Assembly: GCF_007995245.1 (NCBI RefSeq)
Contig: NZ_VCBA01000020.1
Location: 1 to 45,997, forward strand
Direction: 5' to 3'
Origin: Tateyamaria sp. syn59
GTDB lineage: Bacteria > Pseudomonadota > Alphaproteobacteria > Rhodobacterales > Rhodobacteraceae
Length of the DNA stretch: 45,997 bases
In this document: positions 34,393-42,839 of the stretch, piece by piece
How positions within the stretch are numbered: the stretch's first letter is position 1
Layout of the letters: the number at the start of each line of letters is the position of its first letter
The notes under the pieces: model-generated
Told to the model about the DNA's origin: nothing
What the model saw: only the letters and a program-made list of their open reading frames with translations
Databases searched by the model: none
Translations under genes and position numbers: made by a program

Positions 34393-35864
34393 CTTCTGGC
34401 ATCCGCTGATGCGTCGAACACGACCCGCGCGACTTCGTGGGGCGTGGTTAGACCATCGCGTATCTTGTCCAAACCGTCCGACAACAGCCCGCGATGCGTA
34501 GGGGCAAGGCATTGCATCAATTCCGCCTCGGACGCGCCATTGGTGATCGCAAGTTCAAGGTCCGGTGTGACGTCGATCAGCTCATAGAGGGCAAGGCGAC
34601 CGCGAAAGCCGGTATCGTTGCACGCCGCGCATCCAGATCCGGCTAGAGTGGTTTCGCCAATGACCAAGGCATCAGACAGGAGACGGGCTTCGGTTGCGGT
34701 GATCGTGCGCGGGGTGGCGCAGCCTGCGCAATTTTGCCGAACCAGACGTTGCGCAATCAAGCCGCGCAGCATCGGCGCAAGCAGGAACCGCTCGACCCCG
34801 AGATCAATCAGGCGCGCAACAGAGCCAATGGCGGAGTTCGTGTGCAGTGTCGACATGACCAGATGTCCTGTCATCGCGCTTTCAACTGCGACCCGCGCGG
34901 TTTCACCATCACGAATCTCACCAACCATGATGACGTTTGGATCCTGCCGAAGGAGCGCGCGTAAGCCGCGGGCAAAGGTAAGCTGCGTGGCAGGGTTCAC
35001 CTGCATCTGCGCGATACCGGGCAGCGCGTATTCGATCGGGTCTTCGATCGTCATGATGTTGCGTTCGTGATCGTTGAGCGCGTCAAGACCGGCGTAAAGA
35101 GTTGTGGTTTTTCCGGATCCGGTTGGCCCGGTGACCAGGATCAGACCGTCAGGACGGTTGAGCATTGCCTCAAACGTGGTTCGCATCTGGTCATTCATGC
35201 CCAACCCGGCCACGCCGGTTCGTGTCTGGCCGCGGTCAAGCAGCCGCATGACCACACGTTCGCCGTGTTGCGTGGGAATGGTCGAAATGCGCGCATCGAG
35301 GTGAAATTCTGCCACCCGCAGAGACACGCGCCCATCCTGCGGCAGACGCTTTTCAGCGATATCGAGGCGCCCCATCACCTTGACGCGGCTGACCAGTTGC
35401 GGTGCCAGGCTGCGGTTTGATGTCAGTGCCTCGCGCAGCACACCGTCGACGCGAAAGCGCACGACAAGTTGCGTTTCCTCAACCTCGATATGCACGTCCG
35501 AGGCCCGGGCGCGGATCGCTTCAAGCAAGATCGCGTTGATCAGTCGGACAACAGGCGCATCCTCGCGTTGGTCTAGAAGGTCGTCGACCGACGCGGCCGT
35601 ATCGGCAAGCGACGCAAGATCAGTCGAGCCGGCGTCAGAAGCCTCTTCCGCCGCACCTGCCGCCGCACTGGCACTGTCACGATAGGTTTCTTTAATGATT
35701 TCGGCCAGATAGGCGACCGACGCGACCCGAAAGTCCAGGGTTTGTTCAGTGGTGCGTTGTGCCTCGGCCAACGCAAGAAGCGGAGTTTGCGATGTGAAGT
35801 GGCCCTGATCGTCCGTGACGACCATATCGTTGGCCCGTGCAAAGCTGTAAGGCAGCGCGGTCAT
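34389..35864 (-). CDS. gspE: type II secretion ATPase GspE
   Basis: A 491-residue hexameric ATPase. Walker A GPTGSGKT lies at residues 246-253, the Asp box in MTIEDPIEYALPGIAQ, Walker B in NVIMVGEIRD and the His box in STLHTNSA. A four-Cys zinc domain (CAGC ... CAAC) lies near the C-terminus as in true GspE. The N-terminal GspL-binding part is short and contains an Ala/Ser/Asp-rich linker. It overlaps gspM and gspF by four bases each. Confidence 0.95.
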   Translation of the reverse strand: MTALPYSFARANDMVVTDDQGHFTSQTPLLALAEAQRTTEQTLDFRVASVAYLAEIIKETYRDSASAAAGAAEEASDAGSTDLASLADTAASVDDLLDQREDAPVVRLINAILLEAIRARASDVHIEVEETQLVVRFRVDGVLREALTSNRSLAPQLVSRVKVMGRLDIAEKRLPQDGRVSLRVAEFHLDARISTIPTQHGERVVMRLLDRGQTRTGVAGLGMNDQMRTTFEAMLNRPDGLILVTGPTGSGKTTTLYAGLDALNDHERNIMTIEDPIEYALPGIAQMQVNPATQLTFARGLRALLRQDPNVIMVGEIRDGETARVAVESAMTGHLVMSTLHTNSAIGSVARLIDLGVERFLLAPMLRGLIAQRLVRQNCAGCATPRTITATEARLLSDALVIGETTLAGSGCAACNDTGFRGRLALYELIDVTPDLELAITNGASEAELMQCLAPTHRGLLSDGLDKIRDGLTTPHEVARVVFDASADARR

Positions 35865-36307
35865 TGGCCGTCCTCCATCACGATCCGGGCGGACACGATA
35901 CCCGGTTCCGGGCGGCGCCCGATTTCGGCTGAATAGATTTGGACGCCCGCGTTGGTCGTGAGGGTTTCAAGCCACCCAAGAAGCACCGGGAACGCAACGG
36001 CGTCCAAGGACACCGACAGCGCCGTTCCCTGTGGATCAAGGCGGCGAATGTCGATGGATGCGTCGCGGGCAGACGCCGTGATCCGTTCGCGCAAGGGGGC
36101 GGTTGGTTCAGCGATTGGCGTGGACGCGGTGTCGGGCAGTTGGTTCAGAACGCTCCAAAGAATGTCGATTTTTCGCAATTGCGCGAAACTATCGGCCCGC
36201 GACGCAAGAGAGGGCGAAATCACCACGGTCCATGCGATAACACCGCCGATCAGAATTGCCGCTCCTGCACCAAGCGCGCGTTCTCGGGGGGACAGTTTGC
36301 GGATCAT
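35861..36307 (-). CDS. gspM: type II secretion protein GspM
   Basis: A 148-residue protein with a short cytoplasmic N-terminus, one membrane helix at residues 13-33 and a periplasmic ferredoxin-like domain. This layout and its place between gspL and gspE identify GspM, the partner of GspL in the assembly platform. Sequence similarity in this family is weak, so the assignment is mainly by topology and order. Confidence 0.78.
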   Translation of the reverse strand: MIRKLSPRERALGAGAAILIGGVIAWTVVISPSLASRADSFAQLRKIDILWSVLNQLPDTASTPIAEPTAPLRERITASARDASIDIRRLDPQGTALSVSLDAVAFPVLLGWLETLTTNAGVQIYSAEIGRRPEPGIVSARIVMEDGQ

Positions 36308-37449
36308 GTTGCCTCCGACAGGGTCAGTTGCATTTCAGCGCCAGAAACGCCGGTCGACGCCGCCCCACTTGTGACGATCAATCCACCCGCGCGCAGCGCG
36401 TTTTCGGTCTGTTGCAGGGCGACTAGGTCAGCGGCGCTGATCAGAATGGTCAGGGTGCCAAGGCTTGCGTCGTAGCGAACGTCACGAAATGAAATGTCGT
36501 CGCGGCTTGTTAGCGCATCGCCGGTTCTTGCCATCAATCGCAAGAACGGGTCGGGCGATGCGCCCGTAGCCGTACGTTCCGCAAGGGTTGCGGTCAGTAT
36601 GCGGGTCGGAAGACTGAGATCCAGTAAAAGACCCCGCGCAGAGGCATGGTCGACAAGTGCAGCGGTTCGCTCCGTCGTCATATGGTCCAAGGCGCGCGCA
36701 TCTGCTTGCAGAACCGCGATATGTGCAAGGCCCGCAAATGCGCTGGCGGCCATGGCAAACCCCAGATGTGTGCGCCAGCGTCCACGCATTGATGACCGGT
36801 TCAAAGCCAGGTCGAGGGCGAACACGGTTTCACTAACGGGGGGTAAAGTGCCGTGGCGCTGCGCGATGCACACGTCGACAGGCGGCGTGCCGTGCCACAG
36901 CTCAAGACGCGGGCGATCAAAGGCGCGCCATACGTCACTGAAGGCGTCGAAGGAAATCACACATCCGCTGCCATCAGACGTCCGGATGTACACGGCACCG
37001 GGGCTGCACCAAATGCCCCACGCCGTCTCTTCGAGAGGCTGGGGAACCGCGCACAGATCGGGCAAGGCGGCTCCAGCGCTTTCAGTGTGAACGTGTTCGC
37101 TGCTGCGGTTGATCGCAGCACATAAACGAGTCGATCCTAGCAAGACAGGCCCCACTGCGATGTGGGTCTGGTCGAGCGATGTCGCCAGGAATGGTTCTGC
37201 CGCAAAACGGGCGGCTGCGCAGCGCTTGCGCCCGGATTTCAGAGGCAGATCCAAAGGAAGCAAAAGGACGGCGGCACCCGGGATCACGCGGGGGGAAGGA
37301 CGGTCCGAGGCCGCCGCCGCACGCATCAAGCGCGCTTTCAGTTCAGGATCGGTTTCGCGAAAAACATCGCGCGATGGCAGGGGGAACACTGCCGTCGAGC
37401 CGATTTCCGAGCAACCAGGATCATCCATGCTAACATATTGATTTAGCAT
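36304..37449 (-). CDS. gspL: type II secretion protein GspL
   Basis: A 381-residue protein with a cytoplasmic actin-like region (residues 1 to about 225), one membrane helix (FAMAASAFAGLAHIAVL) and a periplasmic ferredoxin-like domain. It recruits GspE to the membrane. ATG 37449 has AAAGG nine bases upstream; an ATG at 37428 lacks a site. It is first in the minus operon, with its own GAAACT-N16-CGTA promoter overlapping the start of the divergent gspG. A 7-bp inverted repeat covers its start codon. Confidence 0.82.
   Translation of the reverse strand: MLNQYVSMDDPGCSEIGSTAVFPLPSRDVFRETDPELKARLMRAAAASDRPSPRVIPGAAVLLLPLDLPLKSGRKRCAAARFAAEPFLATSLDQTHIAVGPVLLGSTRLCAAINRSSEHVHTESAGAALPDLCAVPQPLEETAWGIWCSPGAVYIRTSDGSGCVISFDAFSDVWRAFDRPRLELWHGTPPVDVCIAQRHGTLPPVSETVFALDLALNRSSMRGRWRTHLGFAMAASAFAGLAHIAVLQADARALDHMTTERTAALVDHASARGLLLDLSLPTRILTATLAERTATGASPDPFLRLMARTGDALTSRDDISFRDVRYDASLGTLTILISAADLVALQQTENALRAGGLIVTSGAASTGVSGAEMQLTLSEAT
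37427..37449 (-). promoter_or_regulatory. hairpin covering the gspL start codon
   Basis: ATGCTAA and TTAGCAT are perfect complements with a 9-base loop. In the gspL message the initiator ATG forms one arm and the second in-frame ATG overlaps the other, so folding could limit initiation. As DNA it could also be a repressor site between the divergent gsp operons. Confidence 0.45.
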
Positions 37450-37497
37450 ATTTTTTTACCTTTACGGCACTGATTTTCGCGCCTATGTAACCGACAA

Positions 37498-37523
37498 TAC
37501 GAGCCGCAAAGGGAAATAGTTTC
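37498..37523 (-). promoter_or_regulatory. ECF-type promoter of gspL operon
   Basis: On the minus strand GAAACT (37523-37518), 16-base spacer, CGTA (37501-37498), about 50 bases before ATG 37449. The -35 box directly abuts the gspG start codon at 37524. No such site faces gspG; a weak housekeeping-like TTTACG-N17-TATGTA at 37461-37489 might serve gspG. Confidence 0.68.
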
Positions 37524-38000
37524 ATGTTGGATCTGACGTCTCATACCCGCAGTGCACAGACCAGGCGCGACCCGCTGGCCGGTGTAACGCTGATCGAAAT
37601 GATGGTGGTGCTTGTGATGATTTCCGTGGTTGCCGCACTGATTGTGCCGAACGTGATCGGGCGCCCGGATGAGGCGCGCGTTTCGGTCGCCGCGACCGAT
37701 ATGCGGTCGATTGCCGGGGCGCTGCAGCTCTACCGATTGGACAATGGCACCTATCCGACGACGGCACAGGGGCTGGATGCGCTGGCGGTCCGGCCCGTAA
37801 CCCCGCCTTTGCCAAGGACCTGGCCTGTGGACGGCTACTTGACCGTCGTGCCGCTCGATCCATGGGGCACGCCCTATGTCTATCGCGCAGAGGGGGGCCG
37901 ATTTGACCTGATCTCGCTCGGGGCAGATGCCGCGATTGGAGGTGAGGGTGTGAATGCCGACATCCCGTTGCGGGATGCGCAAGCACGGGCGGGTCTGTGA
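37524..38000 (+). CDS. gspG: type II secretion major pseudopilin GspG
   Basis: A 158-residue prepilin: a leader, then AGVTLIEMMVVLVMISVVAAL with the conserved Glu at position 5. The GspG signature follows: LYRLDNGTYPTTAQGLDAL, the PLDPWGTPYVY motif and the calcium-site loop LISLGADAAIGGEG. It is the main subunit of the pseudopilus. AAAGGG precedes the ATG, and the stop overlaps the gspH GTG. It heads the plus operon gspG-H-I-C-D. Confidence 0.95.
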   Translation: MLDLTSHTRSAQTRRDPLAGVTLIEMMVVLVMISVVAALIVPNVIGRPDEARVSVAATDMRSIAGALQLYRLDNGTYPTTAQGLDALAVRPVTPPLPRTWPVDGYLTVVPLDPWGTPYVYRAEGGRFDLISLGADAAIGGEGVNADIPLRDAQARAGL

Positions 38001-38467
38001 CCGCCACACGCGTCAGAACAGCGGGTGTGAGCCTGATCGAAATGCTGGTGGTTTTGGCGCTATTTGGTGTTGTTGCGGGCGCAGTTGTGATGTCGGTCCC
38101 GAGCGGTGCGCGCGCGACGTCGACCGATGCTGCGGCACGGGCGCTGGCCGCCCATCTGGATCACGCCGTTGATCACACGCTGATCACTGGCCAAGGATTT
38201 GGCATCGTGCGCGATGGCAAAGACATCCGATTTGTTCAACGCGGGCCGAATGCCACTTGGGTGGCGCATTCCGACAAACGCCTCGGACAGATGAAACTTT
38301 CTGCTGCGCCCTCCCGTATCTCAATCAAAGAAGCAGAGGTTTATGCCGTGTCCGCCCAGCTGATCCCGAACAGTGCAATACCGCTCCGCGTCGACTTTGG
38401 ACGGGGCAACAGTCTGGAAACCGTACTATTTGACGGGGTTGGCGTGCATCGGCAGCCAGGGTCATGA
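37997..38467 (+). CDS. gspH: type II secretion pseudopilin GspH
   Basis: A 156-residue prepilin starting with GTG that overlaps the gspG stop (GTGA). The N-terminal GVSLIEMLVVLALFGVVAGA has the Glu at position 5; the beta-rich C-terminal part fits GspH. It is a minor pseudopilin that links the tip complex to the GspG fibre. Overlaps gspI by four bases. Confidence 0.85.
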   Translation: MTATRVRTAGVSLIEMLVVLALFGVVAGAVVMSVPSGARATSTDAAARALAAHLDHAVDHTLITGQGFGIVRDGKDIRFVQRGPNATWVAHSDKRLGQMKLSAAPSRISIKEAEVYAVSAQLIPNSAIPLRVDFGRGNSLETVLFDGVGVHRQPGS

Positions 38468-38838
38468 CCATGGCTGCGACTGCGACAGACGGGTTCAGCC
38501 TGATTGAGACGCTTGTGGCGATGAGCGTACTTGCTGTGTCGTCCTCTGTCATTCTGTCAGCAACAGAAGCGCACACGCGGTCCGTTACCGCGGTAACCGA
38601 GCGCACTCTCGCCCGTTGGGTCGCCCAGAACGCGATAACTGAGATTGAATTGGGCGGCATCCTTACACCATCCGTGCAGCTGGGCGGCACCAGTTGGATC
38701 GTGCGGCTGGAACGCGCAGCAACCACTGACCCCGATCTTGGACGCGCAGATGTCATCGTAACGACTGCGTCCGATCCGGGTGTCGTACTGGCCCGATTGA
38801 CCGGCTTCATAGACCTCGAAAAAGGCGCGGGCCAATGA
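38464..38838 (+). CDS. gspI: type II secretion minor pseudopilin GspI
   Basis: A 124-residue prepilin with GFSLIETLVAMSVLAVSSS (Glu at position 5), the small size of GspI and a WVAQNAITEIELG segment like the conserved ARWVAENQ region of GspI. It nucleates the tip with GspJ and GspK. Four-base overlaps on both sides. Confidence 0.88.
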   Translation: MTMAATATDGFSLIETLVAMSVLAVSSSVILSATEAHTRSVTAVTERTLARWVAQNAITEIELGGILTPSVQLGGTSWIVRLERAATTDPDLGRADVIVTTASDPGVVLARLTGFIDLEKGAGQ

Positions 38839-39683
38839 TGCGCGCAGGCACAGTTGCGCGGGTGGCTTTGGTTTGCGGCGCCCTTGGATCGGTTGTTTGG
38901 GCTGCGGTGCCGATGACACGTCATATGGCTGGAATTGTCGTGCTTGACGCGCACACGGCGCCTGCCGTGCCTGTCGCTCACAGAGAAGTTGCACCTGACC
39001 TGACGGCCATACTTACGCTCGCTCCGTTCGGGCGCGTGCCAATTACGCCGCAGACACCCGATCAGGGTATCTCGGACCTGCCCGACATTGTCCTGCGGGG
39101 CATATTTGCGGCGCGTGACGCGGATTCGACCGCACTGCTTGATGTTGATGGCGAACCGGGGCTGTACCGTGTGGCGATGCAGATCGCCGACCGGTTGGAT
39201 GTGGTGCGGATCACACCCGCGCTGGTCGAACTGGCCGATGGCGCGCGCACGATCACACTGCGTTTCGACACCGGTGCCGCGATTGAGGACACACCACAGG
39301 TTGTCGAAGGTTCGTCACTGCACGAACGCCTGTCGACCGATCTGGTTATCCCCGCGACATACGAAAAACCGAACAAGCCCGAAACAACAGCCGAATATAT
39401 TGATTACTGGCGCCACAGGGTGCGCAAGAATCCACAGGCCGTGCTTGACGAAATTGGACTGCGACCGACGGATCAGGGCTATGTGATTGCGGAGACCCAT
39501 GACGTGGGTGTGCGCCTTGCCGGTTTGCGGTCGGGTGATCTGGTTCGGACGGTGAATGGCCGTGCCGTTGGTGATCCGGAAACAGACCGCCGTTTTTATG
39601 ACGAGATTGCCGCGGCCGGGCAGGCCCGGATCGAAGTGGAACGCGGTGGCCAGGTTCTTTCTTTCTCATTTCCGTTGAGGTGA
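38835..39683 (+). CDS. gspC: type II secretion protein GspC with PDZ-like domain
   Basis: A 282-residue protein: one N-terminal membrane helix (residues 8-26), a homology region (APFGRVP, then DIVLRGIFAARDADSTALL) that contacts the secretin, and a C-terminal PDZ-like domain (GVRLAGLRSGDLVRTVNGRAVGDPE) involved in substrate choice. It bridges inner and outer membranes. The ATG overlaps gspI and the stop lies three bases before gspD. Confidence 0.88.
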   Translation: MMRAGTVARVALVCGALGSVVWAAVPMTRHMAGIVVLDAHTAPAVPVAHREVAPDLTAILTLAPFGRVPITPQTPDQGISDLPDIVLRGIFAARDADSTALLDVDGEPGLYRVAMQIADRLDVVRITPALVELADGARTITLRFDTGAAIEDTPQVVEGSSLHERLSTDLVIPATYEKPNKPETTAEYIDYWRHRVRKNPQAVLDEIGLRPTDQGYVIAETHDVGVRLAGLRSGDLVRTVNGRAVGDPETDRRFYDEIAAAGQARIEVERGGQVLSFSFPLR

Positions 39684-39686
39684 CGC

Positions 39687-41606
39687 ATGTTTGGTCGGCT
39701 TTCCACACTGATGCTTATCCTCGCCCTTGCCGCACCTGTCTCGGCGCAGACGACTGAGGCGACCTATACGATCAACCTGCGTCAGACTGACATCACCATT
39801 CTGACAGAGCAAATTGCCGATATCACCGGTCGCACCTTGATCTTGCATCCCGACCTGCGGGGGGAGATCACCGTGGTGTCGGCTGAACCGCTGGACAGTG
39901 CAGGTGCGTGGGAACTATTCCAGTCGATCCTGCGCGGCCGGGGGTTTCACGCTGTCCAAAGTGGCGTTGTCTGGCAGATCGTGCCTCTCGAGGCGGCGCG
40001 TGCCGCCGCGCGAGTCGAGATGGGAGAGACACGCGCGGGCAGTCAGGATTTTGTAACACGTCTGATCCCGCTTGATAATGTGCCTGCCAGCGAAGCCGTG
40101 CGCGTGCTGCGCCCCCTTGTAGCGACTTCGGCGTCGCTCGAGGCATTGGAGGACCCGAACGCCGTTCTGATCACAGATACCGCAGAAGGGGCCGCGCGTA
40201 TCCTGAGCATCGCGCGTAGCCTTGACAAGGACGAGGCGCGTACGTCGCGTATTATTCAGTTCCGCAACACTCAGGCTGCGGTGGTCGGGGCTGCGATTGC
40301 CGAAGTGTTGGGACCGAATGCAACAGGCGCGCGGCTGTCCGTCGATCCCGGATCGAACACGCTGATCATTCGTGGCACCGACGACGAACTGGACGAGGTC
40401 GAAATGCTGGCCAAGGCCATGGACGTGCCGCCTGTTACAAACCCGCAAGTGGCGCTGACGACGCGGGTTTTTCCGCTCCGGTTCGGCGAAGCCGAGCAAT
40501 TGGCCGGAATTTTGACAACGGCGCTGACTGGTGCAGGCTCTGCCGCCACCAACGCGGTTGCCGGAGAGTTGCAGCAGAACGGATTGAACGCGGCGGCACC
40601 TGTGTCTGATGTGCCCGACGTGACCGTGGCAGCGGACGAAGCGCAGAATGCGATTGTGGCCCGCGGGACCAAGGCGCAGCTGGCAGACGTCGCCGCCTTG
40701 CTGCAACAGCTTGATCGCAAACGCGCCCAGGTTCTGATCGAAGCGGCAATTGTCGAAGTGTCGGGTGAGACGGCGCAACGGCTGAGCGCGCAACTGGGCC
40801 TCGGAGAGCTTGCACTACCGGGCGGGTTGGCGGCCACGTCCTTCGGCAACGGGGGTGCTGCTTTGGGAACCTTGCTGGCTGCACTGGGAACACCGAATGC
40901 CGCCCTGGCCACGGCGGGGGGCAGCGCAACGATCGGCGGCAACAGCTTTGGGCTTTTGCTGCAGGCGTTGAGCCAATCGACAAATGCCAACCTGTTGTCG
41001 ACCCCATCGCTCATGGCGCTTGATAACCAGCCTGCCTCGATTGTCGTCGGGCAGAACGTGCCGTTCCGGACCGGCACATTCACAACCGATGGAAACACCG
41101 TTCAACCCTTTACCACCATTGAACGGCGCGACGTCGGACTGACCATGAACGTGCTGCCGCGGATCAATGACGGAGACACCGTGCGGCTGAACATCAGTCA
41201 GGAAGTGTCATCGCTGGTGAATGCGAATGTCGAAGGTGCGGCCGACCTGATCACAAACCGTCGGTCCATCGAAACCAGTGTGTTGGCCCGCAGCGGATCC
41301 ACCATTGTTCTGGGCGGGCTGATCACGCGCGATGATCTGCAAAGCCTGCAAAAAGTACCGGGTGCAGGGGACATCCCGCTGCTCGGCGACCTGTTCAAAT
41401 CGCGTAGCGGCAGCAAGACGCGCCGGACACTGTTCGTCTTTCTGAAGCCGACCGTCCTGCGGTCCGAGCAAAGCCTGAAGCTGACCTACGAAAACCGTCT
41501 GAACACTTTGCAACAGGCCCGGTCCAAAAGTGTGGAAGGCACCCGAAACAACAGGGTCACGCGGACCCAGAAGCCTGTCAGGCTGGAAATCGGTGGGATG
41601 TACTAG
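39687..41606 (+). CDS. gspD: type II secretion secretin GspD
   Basis: A 639-residue outer-membrane secretin with a signal peptide (residues 1-20, ending VSA). The N0 domain is around TYTINLRQTDITILTEQIA, N1-N3 ring domains follow (VTRLIPLDNVPASEAVRVLRP and two later copies), and then the secretin core with QALSQSTNANLLSTPSLMALDNQPASIVVGQNVP broken only by usual variation, VGLTMNVLPRIND and VVLGGLI. A Gly/Ala/Leu-rich insert lies near residues 380-410, before the core signature. There is no obvious pilotin-binding S-domain beyond a basic tail. Ten bases separate it from the second ECF gene. Confidence 0.94.
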   Translation: MFGRLSTLMLILALAAPVSAQTTEATYTINLRQTDITILTEQIADITGRTLILHPDLRGEITVVSAEPLDSAGAWELFQSILRGRGFHAVQSGVVWQIVPLEAARAAARVEMGETRAGSQDFVTRLIPLDNVPASEAVRVLRPLVATSASLEALEDPNAVLITDTAEGAARILSIARSLDKDEARTSRIIQFRNTQAAVVGAAIAEVLGPNATGARLSVDPGSNTLIIRGTDDELDEVEMLAKAMDVPPVTNPQVALTTRVFPLRFGEAEQLAGILTTALTGAGSAATNAVAGELQQNGLNAAAPVSDVPDVTVAADEAQNAIVARGTKAQLADVAALLQQLDRKRAQVLIEAAIVEVSGETAQRLSAQLGLGELALPGGLAATSFGNGGAALGTLLAALGTPNAALATAGGSATIGGNSFGLLLQALSQSTNANLLSTPSLMALDNQPASIVVGQNVPFRTGTFTTDGNTVQPFTTIERRDVGLTMNVLPRINDGDTVRLNISQEVSSLVNANVEGAADLITNRRSIETSVLARSGSTIVLGGLITRDDLQSLQKVPGAGDIPLLGDLFKSRSGSKTRRTLFVFLKPTVLRSEQSLKLTYENRLNTLQQARSKSVEGTRNNRVTRTQKPVRLEIGGMY

Positions 41607-41616
41607 GGGGGGCGTG

Positions 41617-42180
41617 ATGGACGCGACACCAAGTATACTCGATGACCTGGACGGGCTGATTGCGCGTGTTGCGCTGGCCGACCGTCAGGCATTTGATCAA
41701 TTGTATGCCATGACATCCGGCAGGCTGTTTGCGGTGGCTTTGCGCATGATGAAGAACCGCGCCGAAGCCGAGGACGTTCTGCAGGACGCCTATGTCAGGA
41801 TCTGGCAGCGCGCAGGCAGTTTTCGTCCCGGAGACGGGCGGTCCATGCCATGGCTCGTGACCATAACACGCAATCTGGCCATAGACCGGATGCGCTTGCG
41901 TTCAGCGCCTGTGGCCCCCATCGAAATGGCGCAGGACGTACCTGATGCCGGACCCACGCCCGAAGCAGCTTTGGCCCAAAGCGAAAGTCGCGCCCAGATC
42001 GACGCGTGCCTTGAAGAACTGGAAGACCGGCGGGCCGAAGCCGTGCGTGCGGCCTATCTGGAAGGCTGGTCTTACCAGGAACTTGCAGATCGTTTCGACA
42101 CCCCGTTGAACACCATTCGGACGTGGTTGCGGCGCAGCCTGTTGCGTCTGCGCGATTGCTTGGAGCAGGCACCGAGATGA
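41617..42180 (+). CDS. second ECF sigma factor
   Basis: A 187-residue ECF sigma factor from ATG 41617, preceded by a run of seven G four bases upstream; a longer frame would overlap gspD. Region 2 has VLQDAYVRIWQRAGSF and region 4 YLEGWSYQELADRFDTPLNTIRTWLRRSLL. It overlaps the RskA-like gene by four bases and lies only ten bases after gspD, so it may be read from the gspG operon as well as from its own promoter. It belongs to the SigK/RskA-like branch rather than the ChrR branch. Confidence 0.9.
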   Translation: MDATPSILDDLDGLIARVALADRQAFDQLYAMTSGRLFAVALRMMKNRAEAEDVLQDAYVRIWQRAGSFRPGDGRSMPWLVTITRNLAIDRMRLRSAPVAPIEMAQDVPDAGPTPEAALAQSESRAQIDACLEELEDRRAEAVRAAYLEGWSYQELADRFDTPLNTIRTWLRRSLLRLRDCLEQAPR

Positions 42181-42839
42181 CGGAAGACACCGAAACACGC
42201 GATGATGACGGCGCACTGGCGGCCGAGTACGTTATGGGCCTGCTCACAGCAGAAGAACGCAAGGCGGTGGAGCTACGACTTGGACGCGACGCTGAGTTCA
42301 CAGCCCAAGTAGATGCCTGGCAGGCTTATTTTGCTGGACTGAACGAGGAGTACGGAACTGTGCATCCCCCAAGCCGGGTGAAGGCAAGTATCGACAAACA
42401 GCTGTTTGCGCCCAAACCTGTCTGGCGCAACTGGTGGAGCAGAACGGGCTTGGCAGTGGCCATGAGCCTTGCGGTGGCGATGCTTGGCTTGCTGTTGCTG
42501 ACCATGCCCGGCGACACGCGACTTGTTGCGCAACTGGCAAGCAGCGAAAGCGCCTACAGTTTTTCGGTATCGGTGGATGATCGCAGTGGCGTTGTGGACA
42601 TTGCATTGACCGGCGGCGAACTGGCGCTGGATCGGACCTTTGAGTTGTGGGTCATTGCCGATGACGGGGTGCCACGATCAGTCGGCACATTTGATCAGGC
42701 GGGACAACTGCCGCCGCTCGGAGCAGCCAGCCTTCTGGAAGGCACACTTTTGGCTGTCAGTCTCGAACCGGTGGGAGGGTCACCTACTGGCGCACCAACC
42801 GGCCCGGTGCTTGCGACAGGAGCGCTTGAGGATGCTTAG
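42177..42839 (+). CDS. RskA-like membrane anti-sigma factor
   Basis: A 220-residue protein, coupled to the ECF gene by ATGA. The N-terminal sigma-binding region (AAEYVMGLLTAEERKAVELRL) has the typical anti-sigma opening. One membrane helix lies at about residues 93-112, followed by the periplasmic RskA domain (SVDDRSGVVDIALTGG, FELWVIADDGVPRSVGTF). It should hold the sigma factor at the membrane until cleaved. It overlaps the DUF4198 gene by eight bases. Confidence 0.88.
   Translation: MTEDTETRDDDGALAAEYVMGLLTAEERKAVELRLGRDAEFTAQVDAWQAYFAGLNEEYGTVHPPSRVKASIDKQLFAPKPVWRNWWSRTGLAVAMSLAVAMLGLLLLTMPGDTRLVAQLASSESAYSFSVSVDDRSGVVDIALTGGELALDRTFELWVIADDGVPRSVGTFDQAGQLPPLGAASLLEGTLLAVSLEPVGGSPTGAPTGPVLATGALEDA

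Noticed and set aside
39915..40793. 292-codon minus-strand frame
   Set aside because: Antisense to the gspD secretin core, rich in Arg/His/Cys as expected for a shadow.
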